This document shows positions 14,112-20,617 of a stretch of DNA of 24,144 nucleotides, piece by piece. The notes beneath the pieces are model-generated. The model had not been told where the DNA came from. It saw only the letters and a program-made list of their open reading frames with translations, and did not search any database. The position numbers and the translations under genes were made by a program. Every line of letters begins with the position of its first letter. Position 1 is the first letter of the stretch. Source of the DNA: a virus. The DNA is taken from the IMG/VR virus record IMGVR_UViG_3300025853_000641, positions 1-24,144 of that record, one strand, 5' to 3'.

Positions 14112-14491
14112 TACTCTTTAGTTTCTTCTTCGCTCTCATAATATTCTTTATACTTGTCTAATAAAGCATTAGTTTCTACTAATTTATTTCTAATCTGAGC
14201 AAAGTTCTTTGCTAATAGTTCAAAGTCTTTATCTGTTAATCCCCATAATACCGGGTCAATACCATCAGCCTCTAATTTAGCAAACACTTCAGCTGCATTT
14301 TCACTGGTAATAATATGCCAATGAATTTGTTCCATTTGTAATGGAGTTGGTTTTTCTAAATTAAGTTTAGCTCTAGGTACTTCTTCTTTAAATATACTTA
14401 ACTCTTTTACTCCAGCACAACTAGTAAGGAATATAGTTAGGGTTAGCAATAGAAGGACACTCTGTATTGATTTCAGACTTCTTCGTAGCAT
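14111..14491 (-). CDS. Outer-membrane spanin-like lipoprotein (Rz1-like)
   Basis: A 126-residue lipoprotein with signal TIFLTSCAG; the lipobox LTSC places the lipidated Cys at residue 25. The mature part is mainly helical with conserved-looking PTPLQMEQIHWHIITSENAAEVF and a helix toward the C-terminus. The ATG lies inside the 3' end of the upstream Rz-like gene (71-base overlap in another frame), the classical arrangement of overlapping inner and outer spanin genes. Together they would span the periplasm and fuse the two membranes at lysis, so the host is Gram-negative. It is larger than lambda Rz1 and not proline-rich, so the outer spanin call rests on lipobox plus gene overlap. Confidence 0.78.
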   Translation of the reverse strand: MLRRSLKSIQSVLLLLTLTIFLTSCAGVKELSIFKEEVPRAKLNLEKPTPLQMEQIHWHIITSENAAEVFAKLEADGIDPVLWGLTDKDFELLAKNFAQIRNKLVETNALLDKYKEYYESEEETKE

Positions 14492-14885
14492 TAATCTCTT
14501 TCTCCGTCAATGGTGAACCACTTGCGATTTCTATACATCTGTTAGCCTTATCACTAGCAGAGTTAGTAATTCTTTCAATTGTTTTTGTTTTTTCAATTGC
14601 AAGTAAACCAACATCTCTGTTTTTCTTATTAAATCGTTTATCTAAATCGGCAAAATCTGTTTTTAGTTTGCCAATTAGTTCGTTCATTTCTTTGTTAGCC
14701 ACAAGTATGGCCTCAAAATCTTTTTTTTGATTTTCAATTAGTGTTTTTTGGTCAGCGATTGCTGATTCCATTTTGATAGCGTTTGCTTTTAAAATTGCAT
14801 TATCTTTTTGCAACTTCAAAACATAGAAGCCACCGCCGGCTAAGGCGGTGACTATAAGTCCTATAAAAAATAATCTAATTCCCAT
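14421..14885 (-). CDS. Inner-membrane spanin-like protein (Rz-like)
   Basis: A 154-residue protein with one N-terminal membrane helix (about 4-23) followed by a long periplasmic coiled coil (about 25-75) and a C-terminal region with two Cys (NRCIEIASG and NTECPSI). This is the plan of i-spanins: type II membrane protein, coiled-coil shaft and a C-terminal part that meets the outer-membrane lipoprotein. The gene starts four bases after the holin-like gene with AAGGA as ribosome site, and the lipoprotein gene begins inside its 3' end. The family assignment is by architecture and context. Confidence 0.8.
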   Translation of the reverse strand: MGIRLFFIGLIVTALAGGGFYVLKLQKDNAILKANAIKMESAIADQKTLIENQKKDFEAILVANKEMNELIGKLKTDFADLDKRFNKKNRDVGLLAIEKTKTIERITNSASDKANRCIEIASGSPLTEKEINATKKSEINTECPSIANPNYIPY

Positions 14886-14889
14886 CAGG

Positions 14890-15048
14890 TCAGTCCTTTT
14901 TTACTATGGATATAATACCCCATATCACAGCTGCCCATGCCAACATATTGACAAACGGACCTCCTAATATAATCATAGCGCCTAAGCCAATCAAGGCTGC
15001 GCCTGACCAACTTGACATTTCTTTTACTCTATCTACTATCCAGTTCAT
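14890..15048 (-). CDS. 52-residue holin-like membrane protein
   Basis: A short gene starting with ATG at 15048 (MNWIVDRVKEMSSWSG) and ending TGA at 14890. An AAGGAGG Shine-Dalgarno site lies seven bases before the ATG, one of the strongest in the window. The protein has two hydrophobic segments (about 17-31, AALIGLGAMIILGGP, and 34-48, NMLAWAAVIWGIISI) around a Gly-Pro turn, and ends in KKD. Two membrane helices, very small size and a position four bases before the i-spanin gene fit a class II holin or pinholin-like protein that would depolarise or open the inner membrane. Function is inferred from architecture and neighbours. Confidence 0.8.
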   Translation of the reverse strand: MNWIVDRVKEMSSWSGAALIGLGAMIILGGPFVNMLAWAAVIWGIISIVKKD

Positions 15049-15069
15049 ACTTGAACCTCCTTTTTGTAT

Positions 15070-15651
15070 TTAAATCTTAGCGTTGACTTTACGGTGTTTA
15101 TTCCACGCCATAAAACCACCTAGTCTTAACGACCAGTATGCTAAGTAGTTCATAAGATAGAAACCATTTACTTCAATATTAATATCTCTAAAGATTTCGT
15201 CTGCTCTTTTTTGAGATATAACACCCATGGTATCTTTCTTATTTAACATTAATAGGGTTTGATACTTGTAAGCATAATCATGTACAAGACCGCCTATTAA
15301 TAGTACGCCAACCGGTGATAAAAAAGTATGAAGAAACTTCGGAATTGAAGCACCATCAAATTTAAAACCTGCCGGAATGACATATTTTTTACCCTCTATT
15401 TGAAAGTCAAAATCTTTTACGATTTCCCAATGTCTAGTTCCTAATAACCACATTAGTATGCCTTTCCAAAAACCTTTACCTTTTGTTTTAATTGGTATCG
15501 GTTTCATATGAGGAAAATTTGTATATTTAAAATTTACTCTATTGTTATCTATCTTCTTATCAAATAGGTTGATAACAAAACCTAATATTATTAAGGCAAT
15601 TAGTATTGACCATTGCCAGAATTTCATCGCTAAAGCTATTACTAATTCCAT
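15070..15651 (-). CDS. DUF1353-family protein with N-terminal membrane helix
   Basis: A 193-residue protein with a hydrophobic N-terminal helix (about 13-30). The central part has the DUF1353 signature: WEIVKDFDFQIEGKKYVIPAG, then FKFDGASIPKFLHTFLSP and GGLVHDYAYKYQ with a His-Asp pair. DUF1353 proteins are common in phages, but their activity is not established as far as I know; the conserved Asp and His suggest a metal site or hydrolase. As first gene of the lysis block, anchored in the inner membrane, it might help in wall degradation or take the place of an endolysin, which is otherwise not seen here. That is a hypothesis. Confidence 0.8.
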   Translation of the reverse strand: MELVIALAMKFWQWSILIALIILGFVINLFDKKIDNNRVNFKYTNFPHMKPIPIKTKGKGFWKGILMWLLGTRHWEIVKDFDFQIEGKKYVIPAGFKFDGASIPKFLHTFLSPVGVLLIGGLVHDYAYKYQTLLMLNKKDTMGVISQKRADEIFRDINIEVNGFYLMNYLAYWSLRLGGFMAWNKHRKVNAKI

Positions 15652-15652
15652 A

Positions 15653-16108
15653 TTAGTCCTTCTTTTTTGTTTGATTTATATATGTTTGATAGACTTTATG
15701 AGCTGCGCCTAAGTCTTTTTTCTTTTGTGGGTCTTTTGCCCTTTGACTTGCCACTTTTGCTCTTTGTGACATTGCAATAGCAGCTTGTATTTTATGTGCA
15801 TGGGTTTTACCTGAACCTTTAATTTTATTTATAGATTCTCTTGCCTTAGCGGCGTCTGTAAAACCTAATCCATGAATTGTACCTTTTGGATTTTCGTCTG
15901 TATATAAGTCGGAATGTTTATCTGAACCAGCCTTTTGGCCTGGTTTTCTTGCTATTCTAGGATTTTTATTTGCGTGTAAACCTACACCTCGGCTATCTTT
16001 ACCAGCCTGACCTTTTGGTGGTAAATCTCCTAAACTTGCAATAGGTTCAATGTTATCATAGTTACCTAATCTAACACCGCCTAGATATTCTTTAAATGTC
16101 TTTGGCAT
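15653..16108 (-). CDS. Basic virion-type protein, unrecognised
   Basis: 151 residues from ATG at 16108 (MPKTFKEYLGGVRLGNYDN). The frame is open to a TTG at 16147, but the ATG gives the MPK start also used by the next gene upstream. It is very basic, with disordered Lys/Gly-rich middle (PPKGQAGKDSRGVGLHANKN) and a helical domain GLGFTDAAKARESINKIKGSG followed by THAHKIQAAIAMSQRAKVA; that module recurs in marine phage structural proteins as I recall. The N-terminal peptide resembles a capsid-targeting sequence. A DNA-binding internal head protein is a reasonable guess. Confidence 0.65.
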   Translation of the reverse strand: MPKTFKEYLGGVRLGNYDNIEPIASLGDLPPKGQAGKDSRGVGLHANKNPRIARKPGQKAGSDKHSDLYTDENPKGTIHGLGFTDAAKARESINKIKGSGKTHAHKIQAAIAMSQRAKVASQRAKDPQKKKDLGAAHKVYQTYINQTKKKD

Positions 16109-16439
16109 ATTTCGATTTGAAAGATTTATGTTCTTTCTCCTCAACAAACTCTACTTTGTTTTCAATACCAGATAATCTATCAACTGCTTCGTCAATCTTA
16201 TCTAGTTTATCTAACACACCTTTTAAAACCACATTGTTATTATCATTGTCTTCTTTAATTTTACCTGACATTTTTTTCATAATAATATCCATAAGTTTTG
16301 CTGGCACTTCATCTTTTTTCTTTTTCTTGCCTGCATTAGGAGCCATATCAACTCCGCCATGTGCTACAGCGTTTGTTGGTGCGTCTTCATCCATTTTATT
16401 GATGATTTCATCCATCATTTCTTTATAGTGTTTTGGCAT
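16092..16439 (-). CDS. Small charged coiled-coil protein, probable virion component
   Basis: 115 residues from ATG at 16439 (MPKHYKEMMDEIINKMDED), chosen because GGAG lies about eight bases upstream; the frame stays open further upstream inside the neighbouring gene. The N-terminal helix is followed by a low-complexity stretch (VAHGGVDMAPNAGKKKKKDE) and a coiled coil (VVLKGVLDKLDKIDEAVDRLSG), ending KSKYAKDI. Proteins of this plan are common in marine T4-like phages near head genes. It overlaps both neighbours by about 17 bases. No enzyme motif. Confidence 0.65.
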   Translation of the reverse strand: MPKHYKEMMDEIINKMDEDAPTNAVAHGGVDMAPNAGKKKKKDEVPAKLMDIIMKKMSGKIKEDNDNNNVVLKGVLDKLDKIDEAVDRLSGIENKVEFVEEKEHKSFKSKYAKDI

Positions 16440-16902
16440 AATCGTACTCCGATACCAGTTCATTATCTTTTTCATACACACTTATACCAAAACAAGTCAT
16501 GTATGGTTCTTCGTTAATATCTGGTATTTCTCTAACTTCGTTTAACATTTCTTCAAATAAATTTTCATCTTTTAAATGTTTGATAACTGTTTGTTCAATT
16601 AAAGTCTTATGTTGTGCATAAGATTTATCTTCTTTAATTAATAAGGCTAAGGCAACGGCAAACGAGCCTAATCTACTACCTAAACCAACTTTTTGTAAAA
16701 TTCGTTTTAGGTTAAAGACAAATCTATGTAAGAGGGTATATGATTTTCTTTCTTTCTCTAATTTAAGAGATTTATATTTCTTTAATACTTTACCTTTGTC
16801 GTCAATAATACCAAACTTATATGCCTCTTGTTTTTCAAAAGGTGTTACAAGTAGTTTGACCACTCTGTAAGTTATTAAAAAATCTATTCCTCGACTTGCC
16901 AT
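16423..16902 (-). CDS. Conserved T4-like phage protein, unknown function
   Basis: A 159-residue protein starting MASRGIDFLITYRVVKLLV, with a helical basic centre (LLHRFVFNLKRILQKVGLGSRLGSFAVALALLIK) and an acidic C-terminus (NEVREIPDINEEPYM). I recall very similar starts (MASRGIDFLxTYRxVKLLVTPFEKQEAFKFGIID) in marine T4-like phages, annotated only as hypothetical or virion protein. It is coupled by a TAATG overlap to the gene before it. The hydrophobic centre is amphipathic rather than a clear membrane helix. Confidence 0.7.
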   Translation of the reverse strand: MASRGIDFLITYRVVKLLVTPFEKQEAYKFGIIDDKGKVLKKYKSLKLEKERKSYTLLHRFVFNLKRILQKVGLGSRLGSFAVALALLIKEDKSYAQHKTLIEQTVIKHLKDENLFEEMLNEVREIPDINEEPYMTCFGISVYEKDNELVSEYDYAKTL

Positions 16903-17267
16903 TATAGTTCCTTTAGTCCTTCACTTATCTTTTTATCTTCATTGACATCATTGAGTTCATGTGGATACAAATAGTCTAGGTAAACTAAAAATGATTTTAA
17001 TGCCGGCCAGTATGGTTTATCTATCTTAAACAATAGAAGTGTACACGCTGATTCTACACCAAAAACATTATTTAAAACTATGATATGGTTTAATACCAAT
17101 CTTAGCTTAAGGTTACCTGTAACCTTGTATTTACGAAAGAGCCGTTTAAGATATTTAAATCTTTTAACATCATCATAAAATTCCTTATCCTTTTCCAAGG
17201 TTGGATTATCATAATTACTTTGTGCATAAAGTAACCAATTGTCCTTCGTAATCTCTCTGAACATCAT
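16902..17267 (-). CDS. Conserved T4-like phage protein, helical, unknown function
   Basis: A 121-residue mainly helical protein: MMFREITKDNWLLYAQSNYDNP, then EEFYDD-like KEFYDDVKRFKYLKRLFRKYK, LKLRLVLNHIIVLNNVFG and a hydrophobic CTLLLFKIDKPYWPALKSFL. Close relatives of this pattern (an MMFxEIT start, FYDDxKRFKYxKRL, and RLxLNHxIVLNNVFG) occur in many marine T4-like phages as an uncharacterised family. It ends overlapping the next ATG (TAATG). It has no enzyme motif; soluble, small and conserved with structural neighbours, so probably a morphogenesis or head-associated factor. Confidence 0.72.
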   Translation of the reverse strand: MMFREITKDNWLLYAQSNYDNPTLEKDKEFYDDVKRFKYLKRLFRKYKVTGNLKLRLVLNHIIVLNNVFGVESACTLLLFKIDKPYWPALKSFLVYLDYLYPHELNDVNEDKKISEGLKEL

Positions 17268-17282
17268 TACTCCAGTTTAGTA

Positions 17283-17708
17283 TTAAACTAACTTGGCGTA
17301 AACTTTAGATGAACCTGTATTTAAGGTTTCATAAGTTACTTCTAACTTTAATCCACCTTCTTTTCTATGAGATATTCCATCATCATTTAAATCGGCACCA
17401 TCCAAGTCTTTACCAAATCTACCGCCGAATTGTTTTACTTCAGCAGTTACTTTACCGTTATCACCTGTCATTTCTACTGGACTAATTTCTAATCCAATTG
17501 TTTTTAGTTTGTTTGCTAATGCTTCAATTGCAGCTTTAGGGTTTAAATATTCCTGTTCAGCAATAGAACCAACAAAAGCATTTACTCTTTTAAGGATTTC
17601 TGCGTTCTCAATGTTGTGTGCGCCAATATTACTGTCTTCAACAGAATTAGCAGTTTCAACACCTACACCGTCTATCCCTTCTTTAAGCATTTGTTTAAAT
17701 GTTTTCAT
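17283..17708 (-). CDS. Possible internal head protein with capsid-targeting-like N-terminus
   Basis: 141 residues from ATG at 17708, chosen because AGAGGA lies upstream and because it yields the start MKTFKQMLKEGIDGVGVE; the frame is open 15 codons further without a better site. The first ten residues resemble the T4 internal protein capsid-targeting sequence MKTYQEFIAEA, and L8-K9-E10|G11 fits the (L/I)xE cleavage rule of the gp21 prohead protease. The rest has a helical part (about 35-80) and a beta-rich C-terminal part with an EF-hand-like DLDGADLNDDG stretch (about 106-116). Function unknown; if packaged, it might be injected with the DNA. Confidence 0.65.
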   Translation of the reverse strand: MKTFKQMLKEGIDGVGVETANSVEDSNIGAHNIENAEILKRVNAFVGSIAEQEYLNPKAAIEALANKLKTIGLEISPVEMTGDNGKVTAEVKQFGGRFGKDLDGADLNDDGISHRKEGGLKLEVTYETLNTGSSKVYAKLV

Positions 17709-17718
17709 TTTTTTCCTC

Positions 17719-17925
17719 TTACTTATATTTGTCTGATACTTTTTTGTTACCATCGCTTCGGGGTATCAAACCCTTAGCTTTAAGATGTGCAATATCTGTA
17801 AAACCAGCCTTACCTGCTTTGTGCCTTTTCATGGCGTCAGCAGTATTAGGTGGTGTTTCTTTCAAAACATCTTCCTCGAAATCGTTTAAGTTTTGTTCTT
17901 TTACAAAAGTCTTAAATTGTTTCAT
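17719..17925 (-). CDS. Small protein with capsid-targeting-like N-terminus
   Basis: A 68-residue protein starting MKQFKTFVKEQNLNDFEED, again a short amphipathic MKxFKxx(hydrophobic)KE start like T4 internal proteins, then a basic segment AMKRHKAGKAGFTDIAHLKAKGLIPRSDGNKKV. Its ATG overlaps the stop of the preceding gene (TAATG), and it ends about ten bases before the next gene of similar start. A packaged small internal protein is a plausible role; no family is recognised. Confidence 0.62.
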   Translation of the reverse strand: MKQFKTFVKEQNLNDFEEDVLKETPPNTADAMKRHKAGKAGFTDIAHLKAKGLIPRSDGNKKVSDKYK

Positions 17926-18155
17926 TAACTTGTCGCTAAATTAAGCGCCTTCTCTTTTTCGTCAGGCATTTTAGTTGTTTCTTCCGACATCTTAATTAGT
18001 TTGTCCACTTGTTGAATAGCACCGTGTACAGCATTCAAATTACTTTTCATTTGAATTAACTCAGCGTCAACTTGTTTAATTCTATCTTTAAGAGCTTCAA
18101 AATCTTTTACTAAAACATCTCTTTCGTTTTGCAAATCAGTTGTGTTTATAGACAT
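17925..18155 (-). CDS. Small coiled-coil protein
   Basis: A 76-residue, nearly all-helical protein with a heptad pattern over about residues 8-58 (DLQNERDVLVKDFEALKDRI and VHGAIQQVDKLIKMSEE). AGAGGAG precedes the ATG. It is coupled to the next gene by TAATG. No catalytic or metal motif. It probably oligomerises as a virion or assembly component; nothing more can be said. Confidence 0.65.
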   Translation of the reverse strand: MSINTTDLQNERDVLVKDFEALKDRIKQVDAELIQMKSNLNAVHGAIQQVDKLIKMSEETTKMPDEKEKALNLATS

Positions 18156-18170
18156 TATATAACTCCTCTA

Positions 18171-18629
18171 TTAAGCGATTGTTGGTACATTACCACCAAT
18201 TACATACCATTTTGAATTTTTAAAAATACATACTGCACTTTCGCCTGGAGCGTCAAGTGTAATAGTTGAATTTGAAAAATTTGCTGGTGTAATTGTGATT
18301 GCATTAGTACCAGATGTAGATGTATTTACAATAATCTTTACTTGACCATCTGAACCATCTGCTAAAGCACAACTATGTGTAGCTGATGTTGCGTTAATCT
18401 CTGTTACTGCTGATGTTACATCAACTGCTGTAGTTGTAGAACCGTCTGCTGTAATTGTTTGAGAAGTTTGTTTTAAACCTAGCCAACTTGGAATGTTATT
18501 AAAAACATCTTCAGCTGCTACTTTTTTATTTACTGGTGTTCCGCTTGGGTCATCAACCACATGGAACAAATCAGCACTTGCTAAATTATCGCCTAAGTCT
18601 GTTAAGGCGGTTACTTTTTTATCTGCCAT
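18171..18629 (-). CDS. Virion-type beta protein ([14 protein letters not shown] family)
   Basis: A 152-residue protein. The N-terminal part [20 protein letters not shown] followed by [21 protein letters not shown] recurs at the start of many marine phage structural and tail-fibre-like proteins, as I recall. The C-terminal two thirds is Thr/Ser/Ala-rich with short strands ([20 protein letters not shown] and [17 protein letters not shown]), like a small capsid decoration or fibre domain. AGGAG precedes the ATG. A terminator hairpin and a late-promoter-like box lie upstream, suggesting its own late transcript, in keeping with an abundant structural protein. Confidence 0.7.
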   Translation of the reverse strand: MADKKVTALTDLGDNLASADLFHVVDDPSGTPVNKKVAAEDVFNNIPSWLGLKQTSQTITADGSTTTAVDVTSAVTEINATSATHSCALADGSDGQVKIIVNTSTSGTNAITITPANFSNSTITLDAPGESAVCIFKNSKWYVIGGNVPTIA

Positions 18630-18645
18630 TTTTTTCTCCTGTTAA

Positions 18646-18683
18646 CCTCTTTTGAGGAATGCTACTCTGTGCATATACACAGA
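18646..18683 (-). promoter_or_regulatory. Two small hairpins in the leader of the 18171-18629 gene
   Basis: CCTC-AAAA-GAGG (18657-18646) and TCTGTG-TATATG-CACAGA (18683-18666) on the minus strand are perfect short stems in the untranslated leader, upstream of the AGGAG site. Late T4 mRNAs often carry 5' hairpins that protect them from decay; that is a possible role here. Confidence 0.4.
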
Positions 18684-18697
18684 CCACTTTATTAATA

Positions 18698-18705
18698 TAC
18701 TTATA
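18698..18705 (-). promoter_or_regulatory. Late-promoter-like box, one mismatch
   Basis: TATAAGTA on the minus strand differs at one position from the T4 late box TATAAATA. It lies just after the terminator hairpin at 18711-18732 and about 69 bases before the ATG at 18629, a layout like that of the exact box before the 18746-19027 gene. Weak by itself; context raises it. Confidence 0.35.
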
Positions 18706-18710
18706 TGTAT

Positions 18711-18732
18711 AAGGGCACCCGAAGGCGCCCCT
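18711..18732 (-). terminator. UUCG-tetraloop hairpin, probable terminator
   Basis: On the minus strand AGGGGCGCC-TTCG-GGTGCCCTT forms a nine-pair GC-rich stem (two G-U pairs) with a UUCG loop closed by C-G, an exceptionally stable form also used in T4 terminators. It lies 14 bases after the stop of the 18746-19027 gene. The following sequence is AT-rich but not a pure T-run, so it may stop or only attenuate transcription. Confidence 0.7.
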
Positions 18733-18745
18733 ATAAATTATTTTA

Positions 18746-19027
18746 TTATGCTGGGTTTGCTAAAGCAACCAAACATTCGTATTTGACTCTTGAAGTTGTA
18801 TTATTAGTAAACTTCAAATTCCAACCCATGTGAGCTGCGCCTGTAGGCACTTCACTTGAATCGTAGTTAAATAAACCTACTGTCATACCAGAAATAAACT
18901 CATCTGCTGTATTATCTTCAAATAAGTTTGTTCTGTTTGCACTTGACGGTGCATTATTAGTTTGCAACTGTGTAGCAGCCCATAAAGGTGCTCCAGCAGC
19001 GTCATCTGTATTTGACCAACTTGACAT
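18746..19027 (-). CDS. Small virion-type protein (MSSWSNTDDAAGAPLWAA family)
   Basis: A 93-residue protein starting MSSWSNTDDAAGAPLWAATQ, then FEDNTADEFISGMTVGLFNYD and a C-terminal AHMGWNLKFTNNTTSRVKYECLVAL. I recall this start and the 'HxGWxL....RvxYE.LVA' end from small structural proteins of marine T4-like phages. The sequence is beta-rich and without signal peptide. It is flanked by an exact T4 late promoter box and leader hairpin upstream and a strong terminator hairpin downstream, so it is probably transcribed alone and in quantity, as expected for an abundant virion protein. Confidence 0.75.
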   Translation of the reverse strand: MSSWSNTDDAAGAPLWAATQLQTNNAPSSANRTNLFEDNTADEFISGMTVGLFNYDSSEVPTGAAHMGWNLKFTNNTTSRVKYECLVALANPA

Positions 19028-19055
19028 ATTATTCTCTCCCTTTTTAAATGTTAAT

Positions 19056-19082
19056 AGGTACTCAATTTTCTATATAGTACCT
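19056..19082 (-). promoter_or_regulatory. Leader hairpin of the 18746-19027 gene
   Basis: AGGTACT ... AGTACCT is a perfect 7-base inverted repeat with a 13-base AT-rich loop. It begins right after the late promoter box, so it would sit at the very 5' end of the transcript, where T4 late mRNAs such as soc carry protective hairpins. Confidence 0.55.
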
Positions 19083-19083
19083 A

Positions 19084-19091
19084 TATTTATA
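19084..19091 (-). promoter_or_regulatory. T4-type late promoter box
   Basis: An exact TATAAATA octamer on the minus strand, 57 bases before the ATG of the virion-type gene at 18746-19027 and in a non-coding gap. T4 late promoters consist of this octamer alone. Position between the nucleotidase gene and a virion gene fits late transcription. Confidence 0.7.
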
Positions 19092-19102
19092 AGGGAGATT
19101 GA

Positions 19103-19597
19103 TTAGAAACCGAGTTTTTTCAACTCTGCGATTGTTTGATTAGCGTTTTGAAATGTAATTCCTATACCACCTCTTTGAGTAAACTCTTTGGTGTTCTTAA
19201 CATAATCGTCAATTAAGATAGCTGGTTGACCAGCCACTTTAGCATAGTTCTTTTTTTGACTTCTCATTACTAGATTGATTTTACTTCTATCAATATTAGT
19301 GTTTCTCAAAACCCATTGAGATTTGCCTGGAATGCAATTAGGGTCATGTGCGTGTTCTACATAAGCACTTAATATATGTGGATTGTACTTCTTAACAAAA
19401 TTGTATAGTTTCTTACCCTCACTAAGCCATGGTCCTTTTGACCAAAAATCTTTCTTAGCTATGATAGGATCCCAACGCTCTTTTCTTCCGAGGTCAGTCC
19501 ACTTATTAATACTTAAACCTGTTGTCTGTTCAATGTTCTTTACAAAGTCAAATAGAACACCGTCCATGTCAAGGTATATTCTAGGTAAGTTTTTCAT
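19103..19597 (-). CDS. HAD-family 5'(3')-deoxyribonucleotidase-like phosphatase
   Basis: A 164-residue HAD hydrolase. Motif I is D10-M-D12-G-V in RIYLDMDGVLFDF, the DxDGVxxD form of the NT5C nucleotidases, where D10 is the nucleophile and D12 the acid-base residue. S77 in PHILSAY is motif II. A Lys near 116 or 120 (KKNYAK) and D130-D131 (AILIDDYVKNTKEF) complete motifs III and IV. The enzyme probably removes phosphate from nucleoside monophosphates, adjusting pools in step with the ribonucleotide reductase. It is a metabolic gene set among virion genes and may have its own sigma70-like promoter. Exact substrate cannot be told. Confidence 0.85.
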   Translation of the reverse strand: MKNLPRIYLDMDGVLFDFVKNIEQTTGLSINKWTDLGRKERWDPIIAKKDFWSKGPWLSEGKKLYNFVKKYNPHILSAYVEHAHDPNCIPGKSQWVLRNTNIDRSKINLVMRSQKKNYAKVAGQPAILIDDYVKNTKEFTQRGGIGITFQNANQTIAELKKLGF

Positions 19598-19622
19598 AGT
19601 GTTTTCCTTTTTATTATGACTT

Positions 19623-19651
19623 ATCCTAACATATTCCTAGCCATATGGCAA
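19623..19651 (-). promoter_or_regulatory. Possible sigma70-like promoter for the nucleotidase gene
   Basis: Minus strand TTGCCA (19651-19646), 17-base spacer, TAGGAT (19628-19623): five of six and four of six matches to consensus, in the 90-base gap before the nucleotidase ATG at 19597. The -35 box overlaps a GCCATATGGC palindrome that could be an operator. It would allow this metabolic gene to be expressed earlier than its virion neighbours. Confidence 0.4.
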
Positions 19652-19687
19652 CAGCTTTTTTTAATTATTTTTTGAAGCCTGGTATGA

Positions 19688-20617
19688 CTATTTTTGGTAG
19701 TCTACCTTTGGTTCTGTTTCAACCTTAGTTTTTGCACTTCCGACCAATGTTTTGCCCTTTGTTTTTTCTGATTCGCCATCAGCGTCATTATTAGGTGCGA
19801 CATCTTGTGCTTTCATATACTTGGAGTTTTTCTTCATTTCTTCCAAGTCTTTAGCTGCATTTGACCATAAAGTATTAACATCTTCTTTTAATTTCTCTAC
19901 ATCAAAGCTTTCTTCTTCTTGTGTAACTACAGGTTTCTTTTCACCTTTTTTAGGGTCATTATAACTGTCGTGTTTCTTTTGATTGATTACACCGTCAACA
20001 GATTCTTTTTTATCTTCTTTATCTTTGATTGCTTTTTGTAAAGCAGGTGGTAACTTCTTTTGTGCTGAAGTTAATTCATCTACTTTTGCCTCGTTTACTC
20101 CTTCAAAATAAATATCAACATCACTATCGTCTAATTTACCTAATCGCTTTTCATTACCTAATTTTTTTAACACATCATACATTTTATCATATTCTCTATC
20201 ATTACTAGGTCTATTTCCTGAAGTTAATTTAAGTTGTTGTACATAGTTTTTATTTTTTTCATTATAGTAAACAAAGAAATTTATATTAACACCTCTAAAT
20301 TTATAGTATTTACCACCACCCATAAAACTACCGTGTCTTTTTAGGTAAGATACCTCAGCGCCATCGCCTTTCATAAAATTAATATCTGTACTTTCTTTTA
20401 ATGCTTTTTTGTTTAGGTCTTCGTTTTTGCCTTTATATTTTTTGTCTATGTTATTAAAAAAGTCTTTCTTTTCCATATCAGACATTGCGCCGATACCTTT
20501 ACCAGCTTTTTCTAGTTCTTTTTTAAATAGTTTTTGGTAGGCGTTATCATTTAAATTCTTTTGCATTTCTTTGATAGACGCTTCTATACTACCATCTTTT
20601 GATTTTAAGTATGACAT
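19688..20617 (-). CDS. Modular virion or head-core type protein
   Basis: A 309-residue hydrophilic, Lys/Glu-rich protein. The first 70 residues (ASIKEMQKNLNDNAYQKLFKK and MEKKDFFNNIDKKYKGKNE) form a helical module that recurs in marine phage structural proteins. A small alpha-beta part follows (about 85-175; GGKYYKFRGVNINFFVYYNE), then LTSAQKKLPPALQKAIKDKE, a common short module, and DVEKLKEDVNTLWSNAAKDLEEM near the C-terminus. The modules look like interchangeable head-core or scaffold segments. Coupled to the preceding gene by TAATG. Specific role unknown. Confidence 0.7.
   Translation of the reverse strand: MSYLKSKDGSIEASIKEMQKNLNDNAYQKLFKKELEKAGKGIGAMSDMEKKDFFNNIDKKYKGKNEDLNKKALKESTDINFMKGDGAEVSYLKRHGSFMGGGKYYKFRGVNINFFVYYNEKNKNYVQQLKLTSGNRPSNDREYDKMYDVLKKLGNEKRLGKLDDSDVDIYFEGVNEAKVDELTSAQKKLPPALQKAIKDKEDKKESVDGVINQKKHDSYNDPKKGEKKPVVTQEEESFDVEKLKEDVNTLWSNAAKDLEEMKKNSKYMKAQDVAPNNDADGESEKTKGKTLVGSAKTKVETEPKVDYQK

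Noticed and set aside
15826-15833. TATAAATA octamer as late promoter.
   Set aside because: It is within the coding sequence of the 15653-16108 gene (Ser-Ile-Asn-Lys) with no start codon suitably placed downstream.
16108-16147. Upstream TTG start for the 15653 gene giving MLRRKNINLS.
   Set aside because: It lies inside the preceding gene and lacks a close ribosome site; the ATG at 16108 matches the MPK start of the neighbouring gene.
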